Shown here one piece after another: positions 1 through 6,407 of a stretch of DNA of 16,645 nucleotides. The notes beneath the pieces were generated by a model. The model searched no databases, had not been told where the DNA came from, and worked only from the letters and a program-made list of their open reading frames with translations. Numbering within the stretch: position 1 is the first letter of the stretch; each line of letters opens with the position of its first letter. This DNA comes from an uncultured Fibrobacter sp. (lineage in GTDB: Bacteria; Fibrobacterota; Fibrobacteria; Fibrobacterales; Fibrobacteraceae), in assembly GCF_900316465.1 (NCBI RefSeq), contig NZ_ONDD01000045.1:1-16645 (forward strand), written 5' to 3'. The position numbers and the translations under genes were made by a program.

Positions 1-60
1 GACCGCATTTCAATATTAGTCAAAGGATTTTTTCTCATGACCGCCAGAAGGCTTTTACGG

Positions 61-87
61 AACCACCCGCCTAGCGGGTGGTTTTCT
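61..87 (+). terminator. Intrinsic terminator of a plus-strand transcript from outside the window
   Basis: A 10-bp perfect stem (AACCACCCGC at 61-70, GCGGGTGGTT at 74-83) with a three-base loop is followed on the plus strand by TTCT. The T-tract exists only on the plus strand, since the minus-strand side reads CCG. It therefore fits the end of a rightward gene lying left of position 1. Positions 1-60 show no convincing coding frame of their own; one frame ends in TAG at 17-19 and could be the tail of that gene, but this cannot be decided here. Together with the minus-strand terminator at 94-115 it marks a convergent gene end. Confidence 0.75.
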
Positions 88-93
88 GTATAC

Positions 94-115
94 AAAAAAG
101 CTCCCCAAAGGGAGC
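94..115 (-). terminator. Intrinsic terminator of the lipoprotein gene
   Basis: Read on the minus strand, GCTCCC (115-110), a four-base TTTG loop and GGGAGC (105-100) form a perfect 6-bp stem. It is followed directly by TTTTTT at 99-94. It lies about 30 bases after the TAG stop of the lipoprotein gene at 147-149, the normal place for a Rho-independent terminator. Confidence 0.85.
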
Positions 116-146
116 CTTTCTTAATCAATTCGATATATCTTAGCGA

Positions 147-1409
147 CTACTGGATACCGCAGGTTGCGGTATAATCCAGAGTAACAGACAGCGAAGTACC
201 ACTCTTCAATTGAGTCTTCGTCAACTTCAGAGCGACATAGTCTCCACCACCAAGGGATTCCTCATTCACAGTAATAGTCAAGGCTCCCGTCGGAGAATCA
301 GAACGTTCAACCTTACAGAAGAAGGTATTGTTATAGCCGTCTGCAGCCAACACAACCAGCGAAGAGCCTGCAGGCAACTTAATGGTACCCGCGTCGTTAG
401 GAGCCTTAATCGTATATTCAGCGCCTTCAGTAACCTTAACAGGATCGCAAGCCACGTCAATCACCGTATTGTCAGCATTTCCAACCTTGAGGGTCGGAGC
501 GTACGACTTGGCTTCAGCAGTAAATGTCTTGGTGAAGGAAGTTTCACCTGCGGTGCCTTCCCATGTATAAGAGATGATGTCAGATGCCGACGTACAACCA
601 GCCACGGACCAAGTCACGTCAGGCGTCGCAGTGAAGTCAACAGAACCCGTCACACCCACAGGAGCACACTTACAACCCGTAATCGGGTCGCCGTTCACCT
701 GGAGCGGAGAGCACTGAATCGTTTCAGACTTGCCGTCAGCCATGGTTATCATCAAAGAAGCATTTGCAGGACCGGAATTAGGATAGGTAATTGCGGCAGA
801 GGTACTCGGAGTGCCATCCGTAGCAGGCATACCACCTTCGAAGCTCCAAGCAAACGTGGCCTTGGCAAAGTCCATAGCCTTGTAACCGGCATTCAAGTTA
901 CCAGAGAACTTCCACTTGACGCTGGTGCCCTTGTTAATCGGAGTAGAAGCCGGAGCGCAGGAACCGAGACCGGTAATCGGAGTAATATCAATGCCTGCAG
1001 ACGAGGTCGGATCCGGATCCGGGTTATCGATAATCGTCACAGAAGAAGAAGACGGCTTCGTCACGATGTTGATATCGCCACGAGAAGAAGAAGACATGGT
1101 GGGGTTCGTGTACGGCCCCTGATTCTCTTCAGCAGAAGACGATTCCGGAACATCGACGGGTTCTTCACCATTCAGGTAACCCTGATACTGGGTAAAGCAA
1201 CCAATATCTTCTTTACAAGAACTCAAAGCGTCATTCTTCAGATTTTCAAGTTCAGGACCAGCAGCGCCTGTCGCCGGATCCAAAGGATACTGCATCGAAA
1301 TAACGTTATCCATTTCGGTCATTTCATTGATGGTGCCTTCGCCGCAAGCCCAGAAGGCTGCGCTGACCGCAGTCACCATAGAAATACCTACGAATAGTTT
1401 CTTATTCAT
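147..1409 (-). CDS. Probable surface lipoprotein with serine-rich linkers and duplicated Ig/PKD-like domain
   Basis: I chose the ATG at 1409 (420 aa) because GAGG lies 7 bases upstream and the protein then starts MNKKLFVGIS, a signal peptide. The 12 extra upstream codons begin with a non-ATG codon. The signal peptide ends ...AAFWAC, so Cys22 may be lipidated, although Phe-Trp at -3/-2 makes a weak lipobox. Residues 23-85 hold a Cys65/Cys71 pair. Residues 90-138 are an Asp/Pro/Ser-rich linker with runs of three or four serines, a style typical of Fibrobacter secreted proteins. Residues about 146-240 and 241-330 look like two copies of one Cys-containing beta domain: both open with PITG and a Cys-Ala-Pro, and both end with Cys, Ser/Asp-Pro. 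A third beta-rich region with Cys365 and Cys417 closes the protein. Its likely place is the outer membrane or cell surface. No enzymatic motif is visible and the function is unknown. It is separated from mlaF by 134 bases and probably has its own promoter. Confidence 0.8.
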   Translation of the reverse strand: MNKKLFVGISMVTAVSAAFWACGEGTINEMTEMDNVISMQYPLDPATGAAGPELENLKNDALSSCKEDIGCFTQYQGYLNGEEPVDVPESSSAEENQGPYTNPTMSSSSRGDINIVTKPSSSSVTIIDNPDPDPTSSAGIDITPITGLGSCAPASTPINKGTSVKWKFSGNLNAGYKAMDFAKATFAWSFEGGMPATDGTPSTSAAITYPNSGPANASLMITMADGKSETIQCSPLQVNGDPITGCKCAPVGVTGSVDFTATPDVTWSVAGCTSASDIISYTWEGTAGETSFTKTFTAEAKSYAPTLKVGNADNTVIDVACDPVKVTEGAEYTIKAPNDAGTIKLPAGSSLVVLAADGYNNTFFCKVERSDSPTGALTITVNEESLGGGDYVALKLTKTQLKSGTSLSVTLDYTATCGIQ

Positions 1410-1543
1410 AATAAAACCTCTTTGTCGGAAAAATACATTATTCACTTAGAAAACGCTCACGTTGTAAGTAATTTCGTGAGAAAAAACACCAAAAAAGCGC
1501 CTTTTCTCCGTAAATTTCCGTAAACATTTTAACAGTATTGCTA
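1410..1543 (-). promoter_or_regulatory. Intergenic leader of the lipoprotein gene with inverted and direct repeats
   Basis: This is the only sizeable gap between minus-strand genes. Seen directly: CTCACG (1456-1461) and CGTGAG (1475-1480), perfect inverted arms 13 bases apart. Also TCCGTAAA occurs twice, at 1507-1514 and 1517-1524, exactly one 10-base step apart on the same strand. On the minus strand, AAAAG/CTTTT around a GCG loop with trailing T's (1505-1491) could be a weak terminator after mlaF. AATAAT near 1440 is a possible -10, but no good -35 sits at 16-18 bases. The arms could be an operator; that is inference. Confidence 0.35.
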
Positions 1544-2332
1544 TTATTGTTCTTCATCCACCGAAATCTTGCGCTGGCCCGTAATAAACTGGTGCACGTA
1601 AGGGTTACTGGTGTTCTTGATTTCGTCAACCGTGCCCACTTCGATAATACGGCCATTATACAGCATGGCAATACGATCAGCCACCTTGAAGGCACTCACC
1701 ATGTCGTGAGTCACCACCACAGACGTAACACCCAGCTTGCTCTGCATATCCAAAATCAAGTCGTTAATCACGTCGCTGGTAATGGGATCCAAACCTGTTG
1801 TGGGTTCGTCGTACAAAAGGATTTCAGGATTCAACGCAATGGCGCGGGCAAGGGCCACACGCTTGCGCATACCGCCCGAAAGTTCAGACGGCATCTTGGT
1901 ACGGAATTCCGGCACCAGGTTAATCATCTTGAGCTTTTCGGTCACCACGTCCTGGATTTCGGCTTCGCTCATTTCCGGATGGTGTTCGCGCAAGGCAAAC
2001 GCAATATTTTCACCAGTATCCATGGAGTCAAAGAGAGCACCCATCTGGAACAGCATACCCATTTTGCGGCGAATCGTGTGCGTGTCGAAGAACTTGGGCG
2101 TACTGATTGTCACGCCGTCCACCGTCACTTCGCCGCCATCGGGCTGCAAAAGCCCAATCATGTGCTTTAGAATCACGGACTTTCCGCCACCGGACTTTCC
2201 GATAATCACCATGGTCTCGCCACGGCGAATATCCAGGTTCACGTCGCAAAGAACATCTTGCGGACCAAAGGACTTCTTTAATCCCTTAAGACGGATGGCG
2301 ATATCGTTCGGGTCTATTTTTACATTGGGCAT
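1544..2332 (-). CDS. mlaF: MlaF-like ABC transporter ATP-binding protein (phospholipid transport)
   Basis: This 262-aa ATPase would power retrograde or anterograde phospholipid transfer between the membranes as the cytoplasmic partner of MlaE. All ABC hallmarks are visible: Walker A GKSGGGKS at 45-52, Q-loop Gln96, signature LSGGM at 151-155 followed by RKRVALARAI, Walker B ILLYDE at 171-176, D-loop GLDP at 180-183 and switch His209. The GKSGGGKS Walker A and the LSGGMRKRVALARA stretch are typical of the Mla/Ttg2A group rather than of amino-acid importers. Length is normal for the family. The start is supported by AAGGTG overlapping the TAA stop of mlaE, with a 9-base gap, so the two genes are co-transcribed and probably translationally coupled. 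No mlaD-, mlaC- or mlaB-like gene follows; the next gene is the lipoprotein. Confidence 0.9.
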   Translation of the reverse strand: MPNVKIDPNDIAIRLKGLKKSFGPQDVLCDVNLDIRRGETMVIIGKSGGGKSVILKHMIGLLQPDGGEVTVDGVTISTPKFFDTHTIRRKMGMLFQMGALFDSMDTGENIAFALREHHPEMSEAEIQDVVTEKLKMINLVPEFRTKMPSELSGGMRKRVALARAIALNPEILLYDEPTTGLDPITSDVINDLILDMQSKLGVTSVVVTHDMVSAFKVADRIAMLYNGRIIEVGTVDEIKNTSNPYVHQFITGQRKISVDEEQ

Positions 2333-2341
2333 AATGACACC

Positions 2342-3124
2342 TTAGAAGAATAGGATGGCATCCAGGACAAAGTCTGCAATCAAAATCATGAGGCAGCTCG
2401 AAACCACCACGCTCATGGTAGCGATTCCGACGCCGCGGGCACCTGCCTTGGCGTTAATGCCGTGGTAGTAACCCAGCAAGAAAATCAAGGTTCCAAATAC
2501 AAAGGACTTTAACGTACCCGACCACAAGTCCATGGGGTCAAACAGGTACTGCATACCGGTCACGTAAGTATAAGTGGTAATGTCGAGGCCGAGCACGCAA
2601 ACAATCCAGCCACCGATAATACCAAGCGCGTTCGAAATAACGGTAAGGCAGGGCACCATGGTAAAGAAGGCCACAAAGCGCGGCAATGCCAAGTAGCGGT
2701 AAGTATCAAGGCCCAGCACCGTGTAGGCGGCCAGTTCCTCTTTTTCTTTCATGGAACCAAGTTCTGCTGCAACGGCTGAGCCCACGCGGCCCGAAAGCAC
2801 AATCGCCGTAAGCAAGGGTCCAAGCTCGATCAGAATCATTTTACAGGCTGCCGTACCCACGAACTTGTCGGCCACCAGGTTATGGAATTCGAATTCGGCC
2901 TGCACCGTGGCCACCATGCCCGTAAAGATAGATGTCACGAACAACAGCGGCAAAGAAGACACGCCAATCGAAATCATCTGCTTTACAATAAGCACCGGGT
3001 TCTTGTGAATGTAGCGAACCTGCTTGAGCGTGTTCAACAAGATGCAGACCACTTCGCCAATAGCCGAGATACCGGTTACGATAACCTCGCCAATCCAGAC
3101 AAATGGAGCCATCAGTATCTGCAT
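2342..3124 (-). CDS. mlaE: MlaE-like ABC transporter permease
   Basis: This 260-aa inner-membrane permease of the MlaE (former DUF140) family is the membrane channel of the Mla lipid transporter. An N-terminal amphipathic segment (about 1-35) is followed by roughly five membrane segments. The family core is clear: ELGPLLTAIVLSGRVGSAVA at 100-119, then AELGSM and the EELAAYTVLGLD stretch with LALPR to about 149, and a C-terminal GINAKAGARGVG loop before the last membrane helix. The start is supported by AAGGAAG overlapping the TAA stop of dnaB 10 bases upstream. It pairs directly with mlaF downstream. Family membership is secure; the direction of lipid movement cannot be read from the sequence. 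Confidence 0.9.
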   Translation of the reverse strand: MQILMAPFVWIGEVIVTGISAIGEVVCILLNTLKQVRYIHKNPVLIVKQMISIGVSSLPLLFVTSIFTGMVATVQAEFEFHNLVADKFVGTAACKMILIELGPLLTAIVLSGRVGSAVAAELGSMKEKEELAAYTVLGLDTYRYLALPRFVAFFTMVPCLTVISNALGIIGGWIVCVLGLDITTYTYVTGMQYLFDPMDLWSGTLKSFVFGTLIFLLGYYHGINAKAGARGVGIATMSVVVSSCLMILIADFVLDAILFF

Positions 3125-3134
3125 CTAGACTTCC

Positions 3135-4556
3135 TTAGTAACTTCCGAAATCAGTCGGGCCCATGTCGCTAGCATCGTCATAGGCATAGGCTTCGCCACC
3201 GCCATCGCCTTCGGGTGCGGCATCGTAGAAGGTCGTGTATTCCGGAATGAAAGTCATAGGAATATCCTTGACCGAACCGTTACGGTGCTTTGCCACAATC
3301 AGCTCTGCGGTGTGCTTGTCTTCTTCGCGATGGGTCTGCACGAACTTACGTTCCACAAACCACACCATGTCAGCATCCTGTTCGATAGAACCCGATTCAC
3401 GCAAGTCAGAAAGCTGCGGGCGTTCGCGGCCCTTTTCTTCGACTTTACGGCTAAGCTGAGCGAGAGCGATAACCGGAATCTGCATTTCCTTTGCCAGAAT
3501 CTTGAGGCCACGGGAAATGGCGCCGATAGCGACAGCACGGTTTTCTTCTTTACCCGTCTTCATGAGCTGCAGGTAGTCGATAATCAGCAAGTCGAGTTTA
3601 CCCTTGCGCTTGAGCTGGCGTGCCTTACTCATGAGTTCCATAATGCCTAGGTCGGCGTTATCGTCCACATAGAGCGGGGCTTTTTGAATCGGCGTCACGG
3701 CAGCAATCAGTTTCTTCTTTTCGTCACTGTTGAGGTAGCCGTTGCGGAGTTTGCTCTGGTCAATCTGAGCTTGCGAACAAAGTAAACGCTGAGCCAGCTG
3801 GACGCCATCCATTTCGAGGCTGAAGAACGCCACGTTCTGCTGGAAGTTGATGGCCGCATTTGCCGCAATCGTAAGCGCGAAAGAAGTCTTACCCACACCA
3901 GGGCGTGCTGCCAGAATAATCAAGTCAGACTTTTGCAGACCGTTTGTCAGTTCGTCGAGTTCGGTAATACCCGTGCGAATGCCCGTAATACCGTCCTTAC
4001 GGTTATTCAGGCGTTCCAAGAGCGGCGTCACAAAATTCTGAATAGGCTTCAAGGAATCGCGAATCTGGTCGTCGGCAATGGCAAAGATATCGCGTTCGGC
4101 ATCTTGCAGAACTTCGTCGGGAACCGCCGCCGGATCCATTGCGTTCTTGATGACTGCAGAAGACGACTTGATCAATTTGCGAAGCGTCGCCTTCTTGCGC
4201 AATAGTTCAATATGCCAGCTGGCGTTGGCCGAAGAGGCCACCGATTCCATGAGTTCGAACAGGTATTCGCGACCGCCCACAAGCGAAAGCTTGTTCATGG
4301 TTTCAAGTTCTGCCGCAAGCGTCACCAAGTCAATCGGCGTCACGTTACGGTTGAGCGTACAAAGGGCAGTCCAAATCAGCTGGTGCTTTTCCAAATAGAA
4401 AAAGCTTTCGTCCTTGATAATCATGATGGCTTCGCCCATCACGTCAGGATCGCGCAAAATACTTCCAAGCAGGCAACGTTCAGCATCCAGGTCCATCGGG
4501 ACCTGGCGGCCTTCGTAAGAATTCTGTTGATTTTCAAAATCAGGCATCGTCGCCAT
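3135..4556 (-). CDS. dnaB: Replicative DNA helicase DnaB
   Basis: This hexameric 5'-3' helicase unwinds the replication fork and recruits primase. The 473 aa match the family's usual length. The N-terminal DnaB domain starts at the typical DAERCLLGSIL (24-34). A linker follows at about 165-190. The RecA-like motor carries Walker A ARPGVGKTS (217-225), the SLEM segment (246-249), Walker B LLIIDYLQLM (323-332), the DLRESGSIEQDAD motif (384-396) and the arginine-finger region KHRNGSVKD (423-431). The C-terminus ends in a short Gly/Asp/Tyr-rich acidic tail, common in DnaB. Two starts are possible: ATG at 4556 (MATMPDF) or ATG at 4547 (MPDF). These overlap the upstream regulator gene by 17 or 8 bases, and neither has a strong Shine-Dalgarno, so coupling to upstream translation is likely. 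No intein interrupts the motor domain. Its place between signalling genes and mlaEF is unusual but gives no reason to doubt the function. Confidence 0.96.
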   Translation of the reverse strand: MATMPDFENQQNSYEGRQVPMDLDAERCLLGSILRDPDVMGEAIMIIKDESFFYLEKHQLIWTALCTLNRNVTPIDLVTLAAELETMNKLSLVGGREYLFELMESVASSANASWHIELLRKKATLRKLIKSSSAVIKNAMDPAAVPDEVLQDAERDIFAIADDQIRDSLKPIQNFVTPLLERLNNRKDGITGIRTGITELDELTNGLQKSDLIILAARPGVGKTSFALTIAANAAINFQQNVAFFSLEMDGVQLAQRLLCSQAQIDQSKLRNGYLNSDEKKKLIAAVTPIQKAPLYVDDNADLGIMELMSKARQLKRKGKLDLLIIDYLQLMKTGKEENRAVAIGAISRGLKILAKEMQIPVIALAQLSRKVEEKGRERPQLSDLRESGSIEQDADMVWFVERKFVQTHREEDKHTAELIVAKHRNGSVKDIPMTFIPEYTTFYDAAPEGDGGGEAYAYDDASDMGPTDFGSY

Positions 4557-6012
4557 CCATCATAATCTTAAGTTCTTTCAATTTACGCCACAGGGTCGCA
4601 CGGCTAATGCCCAAGCGCTTGCAGACTTCGGTACGGTTGCCGTTACAGACGCTCAAGGCGCGCAGAATATGCCTGCGTTCCATTTCTTCGAGCGACAAAA
4701 GTTCGCCATCATCTTCAGTTTCGGCAGTCGGTTTCTTTTCTGTTTTCGCGCTGCTTTCAAAAGAGATTCCCGGCAAGTCTACCGGTTCGGCTTCGATTAC
4801 CTGAGGTTCGGCATTGTGTTCGCCCTTGATGTGCGGAATCGCCATCGTCTGTTCGCGGGCGCAGGCCTGCACCTCTTCGGGCAAGTCTTCCAAGCGAATC
4901 ACGCCGCCTTCGGCCAGTACCGTCGCATGCTCGATAATGTTTTCGAGTTCGCGGATATTGCCCGGGTACGAATACTTAGTCAGCGCATACAAGGCTGCGG
5001 GCTCAAGGTCTACAATGTCCTTGCCCTGGGCATCCTTGTTTTTCAAAATGAAATACTTGATCAGGTTCGGCAATGCCGGCTTGCGTTCGCGAAGCGGAGG
5101 CAAAAGCAAATGGAAGGTGTTCAAGCGGTAATACAAGTCTTCGCGGAACCGACCTTCTTGCATGGCTTCTTGCAGGTCGCGGTTTGTTGCCGCCAGAACA
5201 CGCACGTCCAAGTATTGCGGTTGGGTTTCGCCCACTCGCCTAATTTCGTGGCTTTGCAAGAAACGTAAAAGCTTGACCTGGGTCGCAGCAGAGAGTTCAC
5301 CGACTTCGTCCAAGAAGAGCGTTCCGCCATTTGCGGATTCGAACAAGCCCTTCTTGTCGGCGGTAGAACCGGTATAGGAACCCTTCTTGCTACCGAAGAG
5401 TTCGCTTTCCACCAGGTTTTCGGGAATAGCGCCGCAGTTTACCGCCACAAAAGGTTCAGCAGCACGCTTGCTGTAGCGGTGAATCACGTTGGCCAAAAAT
5501 TCCTTACCCGAACCGGATTCGCCGGTAATGAGCACCGTACTGTTGGTGGGAGCCACCTTGTAGACGGTCTTTAGAATTTTGCGCATCTCGGGAGTGTTCC
5601 CGAGGAGGCCGTCCAGCACCTGGGATTCCATGAGCTGGTTGTTGGACTTGTTCAGTTGCTGAGCACGCACCTTCTGAGCCGTCGATTCCAACTGCGAAAT
5701 GGAAACAGGCTTTTTCAAAAAGGTGTTTGCACCGCGGGTAATGGCCGCGGCTGCGCCCTGCCAGTTGCGGTCGTCACAAAGCACAAAAATTTCAATGCCC
5801 GGGTGACGCTCCTTCAAAAAGCTCACCATGTCCATGTTGTCTTGCATTAAGAAAGGAACTTCGATAAACGCTAGGTCTATCGAATTCTTCTTGACGATGG
5901 GCATGAGGTCACTCTCGCGGGTACAGGCAAACAAGGTTGTCCCTGCAACCGACCAAGAGTGCTGGATATCGCCGATAAATTTCTGATCTAAGTCCGCGAT
6001 CAGGATATTCAT
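4540..6012 (-). CDS. NtrC-family sigma-54-dependent activator with degenerate receiver domain
   Basis: This 490-aa transcription activator has three parts. Residues 1-115 fold like a response-regulator receiver but look degenerate: the phosphoacceptor Asp position is Glu51 (AFIEVPF), one acidic-pocket residue is Leu8 (ADLD), and the switch Thr/Ser position is Cys79, while Lys101-Pro102 is kept. Residues 130-370 are a sigma-54 AAA+ domain with Walker A GESGSGKE (164-171), Walker B TLFLDE (231-236), AATNRDL, and a sigma-54 contact loop reading GSYTGS (211-216) instead of GAFTGA. Residues about 450-485 form a Fis-type helix-turn-helix (ALSVCNGNRTEVCKRLGISR). It follows the CheY-like gene after 9 bases, with a TAGG-type weak Shine-Dalgarno, and overlaps dnaB. 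It presumably acts on RpoN-dependent promoters elsewhere; I saw no -24/-12 site in this window. It may be regulated by something other than phosphorylation, or Glu51 may hold it in an active-like state (inference). Confidence 0.93.
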   Translation of the reverse strand: MNILIADLDQKFIGDIQHSWSVAGTTLFACTRESDLMPIVKKNSIDLAFIEVPFLMQDNMDMVSFLKERHPGIEIFVLCDDRNWQGAAAAITRGANTFLKKPVSISQLESTAQKVRAQQLNKSNNQLMESQVLDGLLGNTPEMRKILKTVYKVAPTNSTVLITGESGSGKEFLANVIHRYSKRAAEPFVAVNCGAIPENLVESELFGSKKGSYTGSTADKKGLFESANGGTLFLDEVGELSAATQVKLLRFLQSHEIRRVGETQPQYLDVRVLAATNRDLQEAMQEGRFREDLYYRLNTFHLLLPPLRERKPALPNLIKYFILKNKDAQGKDIVDLEPAALYALTKYSYPGNIRELENIIEHATVLAEGGVIRLEDLPEEVQACAREQTMAIPHIKGEHNAEPQVIEAEPVDLPGISFESSAKTEKKPTAETEDDGELLSLEEMERRHILRALSVCNGNRTEVCKRLGISRATLWRKLKELKIMMDGDDA

Positions 6013-6021
6013 CGCGACCTA

Positions 6022-6396
6022 CTACGAATGGCTCTTGATGATTTCTTCGACCTTCGCACGAAGGGCTTGCAAGTCTACAGGCTTGTTGAAGGTCGCCGCG
6101 GCATCAAAGTGCTGGGCAGTCATCAGGTAGTCTTCGGCAGAGGTTCGGCCACCACCGCTCACAGCGATAGTGCGGTCACTCATGTTCAAGCGGCGCAAAT
6201 CAAGAATGACTTCGTATCCATCGACATCCGGCATAATGATGTCGGTAATAATCACGTCATAGGTCTTATTCTGGTAAAGAGTCTTAGCTTCTTTACCGTT
6301 CTTAGCCGTTTCCACATTGTAGCCCTTGATTTCAAGAGCGGACTTGAGCATCAAATTAAATTGCTCGTCGTCATCAATAATCAGGATAGTTGGCAC
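6022..6396 (-). CDS. CheY-like single-domain response regulator
   Basis: This 124-aa lone receiver domain has an intact phosphorylation site: acidic pocket in IIDDDE (Asp8-Asp10), phosphoacceptor Asp52 in ITDIIMPDVDG, switch Ser80 in AVSGG, and Lys105-Pro106 in FNKPVD. It has no output domain, so it works by binding a partner or as a phosphorelay intermediate. The start is GTG at 6396, which leaves the normal few residues before the first beta strand. Its G is the last base of the kinase's TAG stop, and AAGGAGGG sits just upstream. It lies between its probable kinase and the NtrC-like activator. The likely scheme is phosphoryl transfer from the kinase's His551; whether it then acts on the activator is inference. 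Confidence 0.92.
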   Translation of the reverse strand: MPTILIIDDDEQFNLMLKSALEIKGYNVETAKNGKEAKTLYQNKTYDVIITDIIMPDVDGYEVILDLRRLNMSDRTIAVSGGGRTSAEDYLMTAQHFDAAATFNKPVDLQALRAKVEEIIKSHS

Positions 6397-6407
6397 TAGC
6401 CCTCCTT
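6396..6407 (-). promoter_or_regulatory. Strong Shine-Dalgarno and stop/start overlap fixing the GTG start of the response regulator
   Basis: On the minus strand AAGGAGGG (6407-6400) is followed by CTA and GTG at 6396. The TAG stop of the kinase gene (6398-6396) shares its final G with that GTG. A near-consensus ribosome site four bases from the start decides for GTG. It also implies strong initiation of the regulator independent of the kinase, so the regulator may be made in excess. Confidence 0.85.

Noticed and set aside
1010..1022. Tandem GGATCC words as a regulatory repeat
   Set aside because: They encode the Asp-Pro repeat of the lipoprotein linker and need no other explanation.
210..1397. 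Plus-strand open frame of 395 codons opposite the lipoprotein
   Set aside because: It is Arg/Ser-rich noise; the minus strand has a signal peptide, ribosome site, Cys repeats and a terminator in the right place.
1491..1505. Definite terminator after mlaF
   Set aside because: Only a five-pair AT-rich stem with a three-base loop; too weak to call separately, so it is mentioned with the intergenic leader.
6391..6407. TGGCAC as half of a sigma-54 promoter
   Set aside because: No GC element follows at the required spacing, and the bases are the complement of the GTG start and ribosome site.
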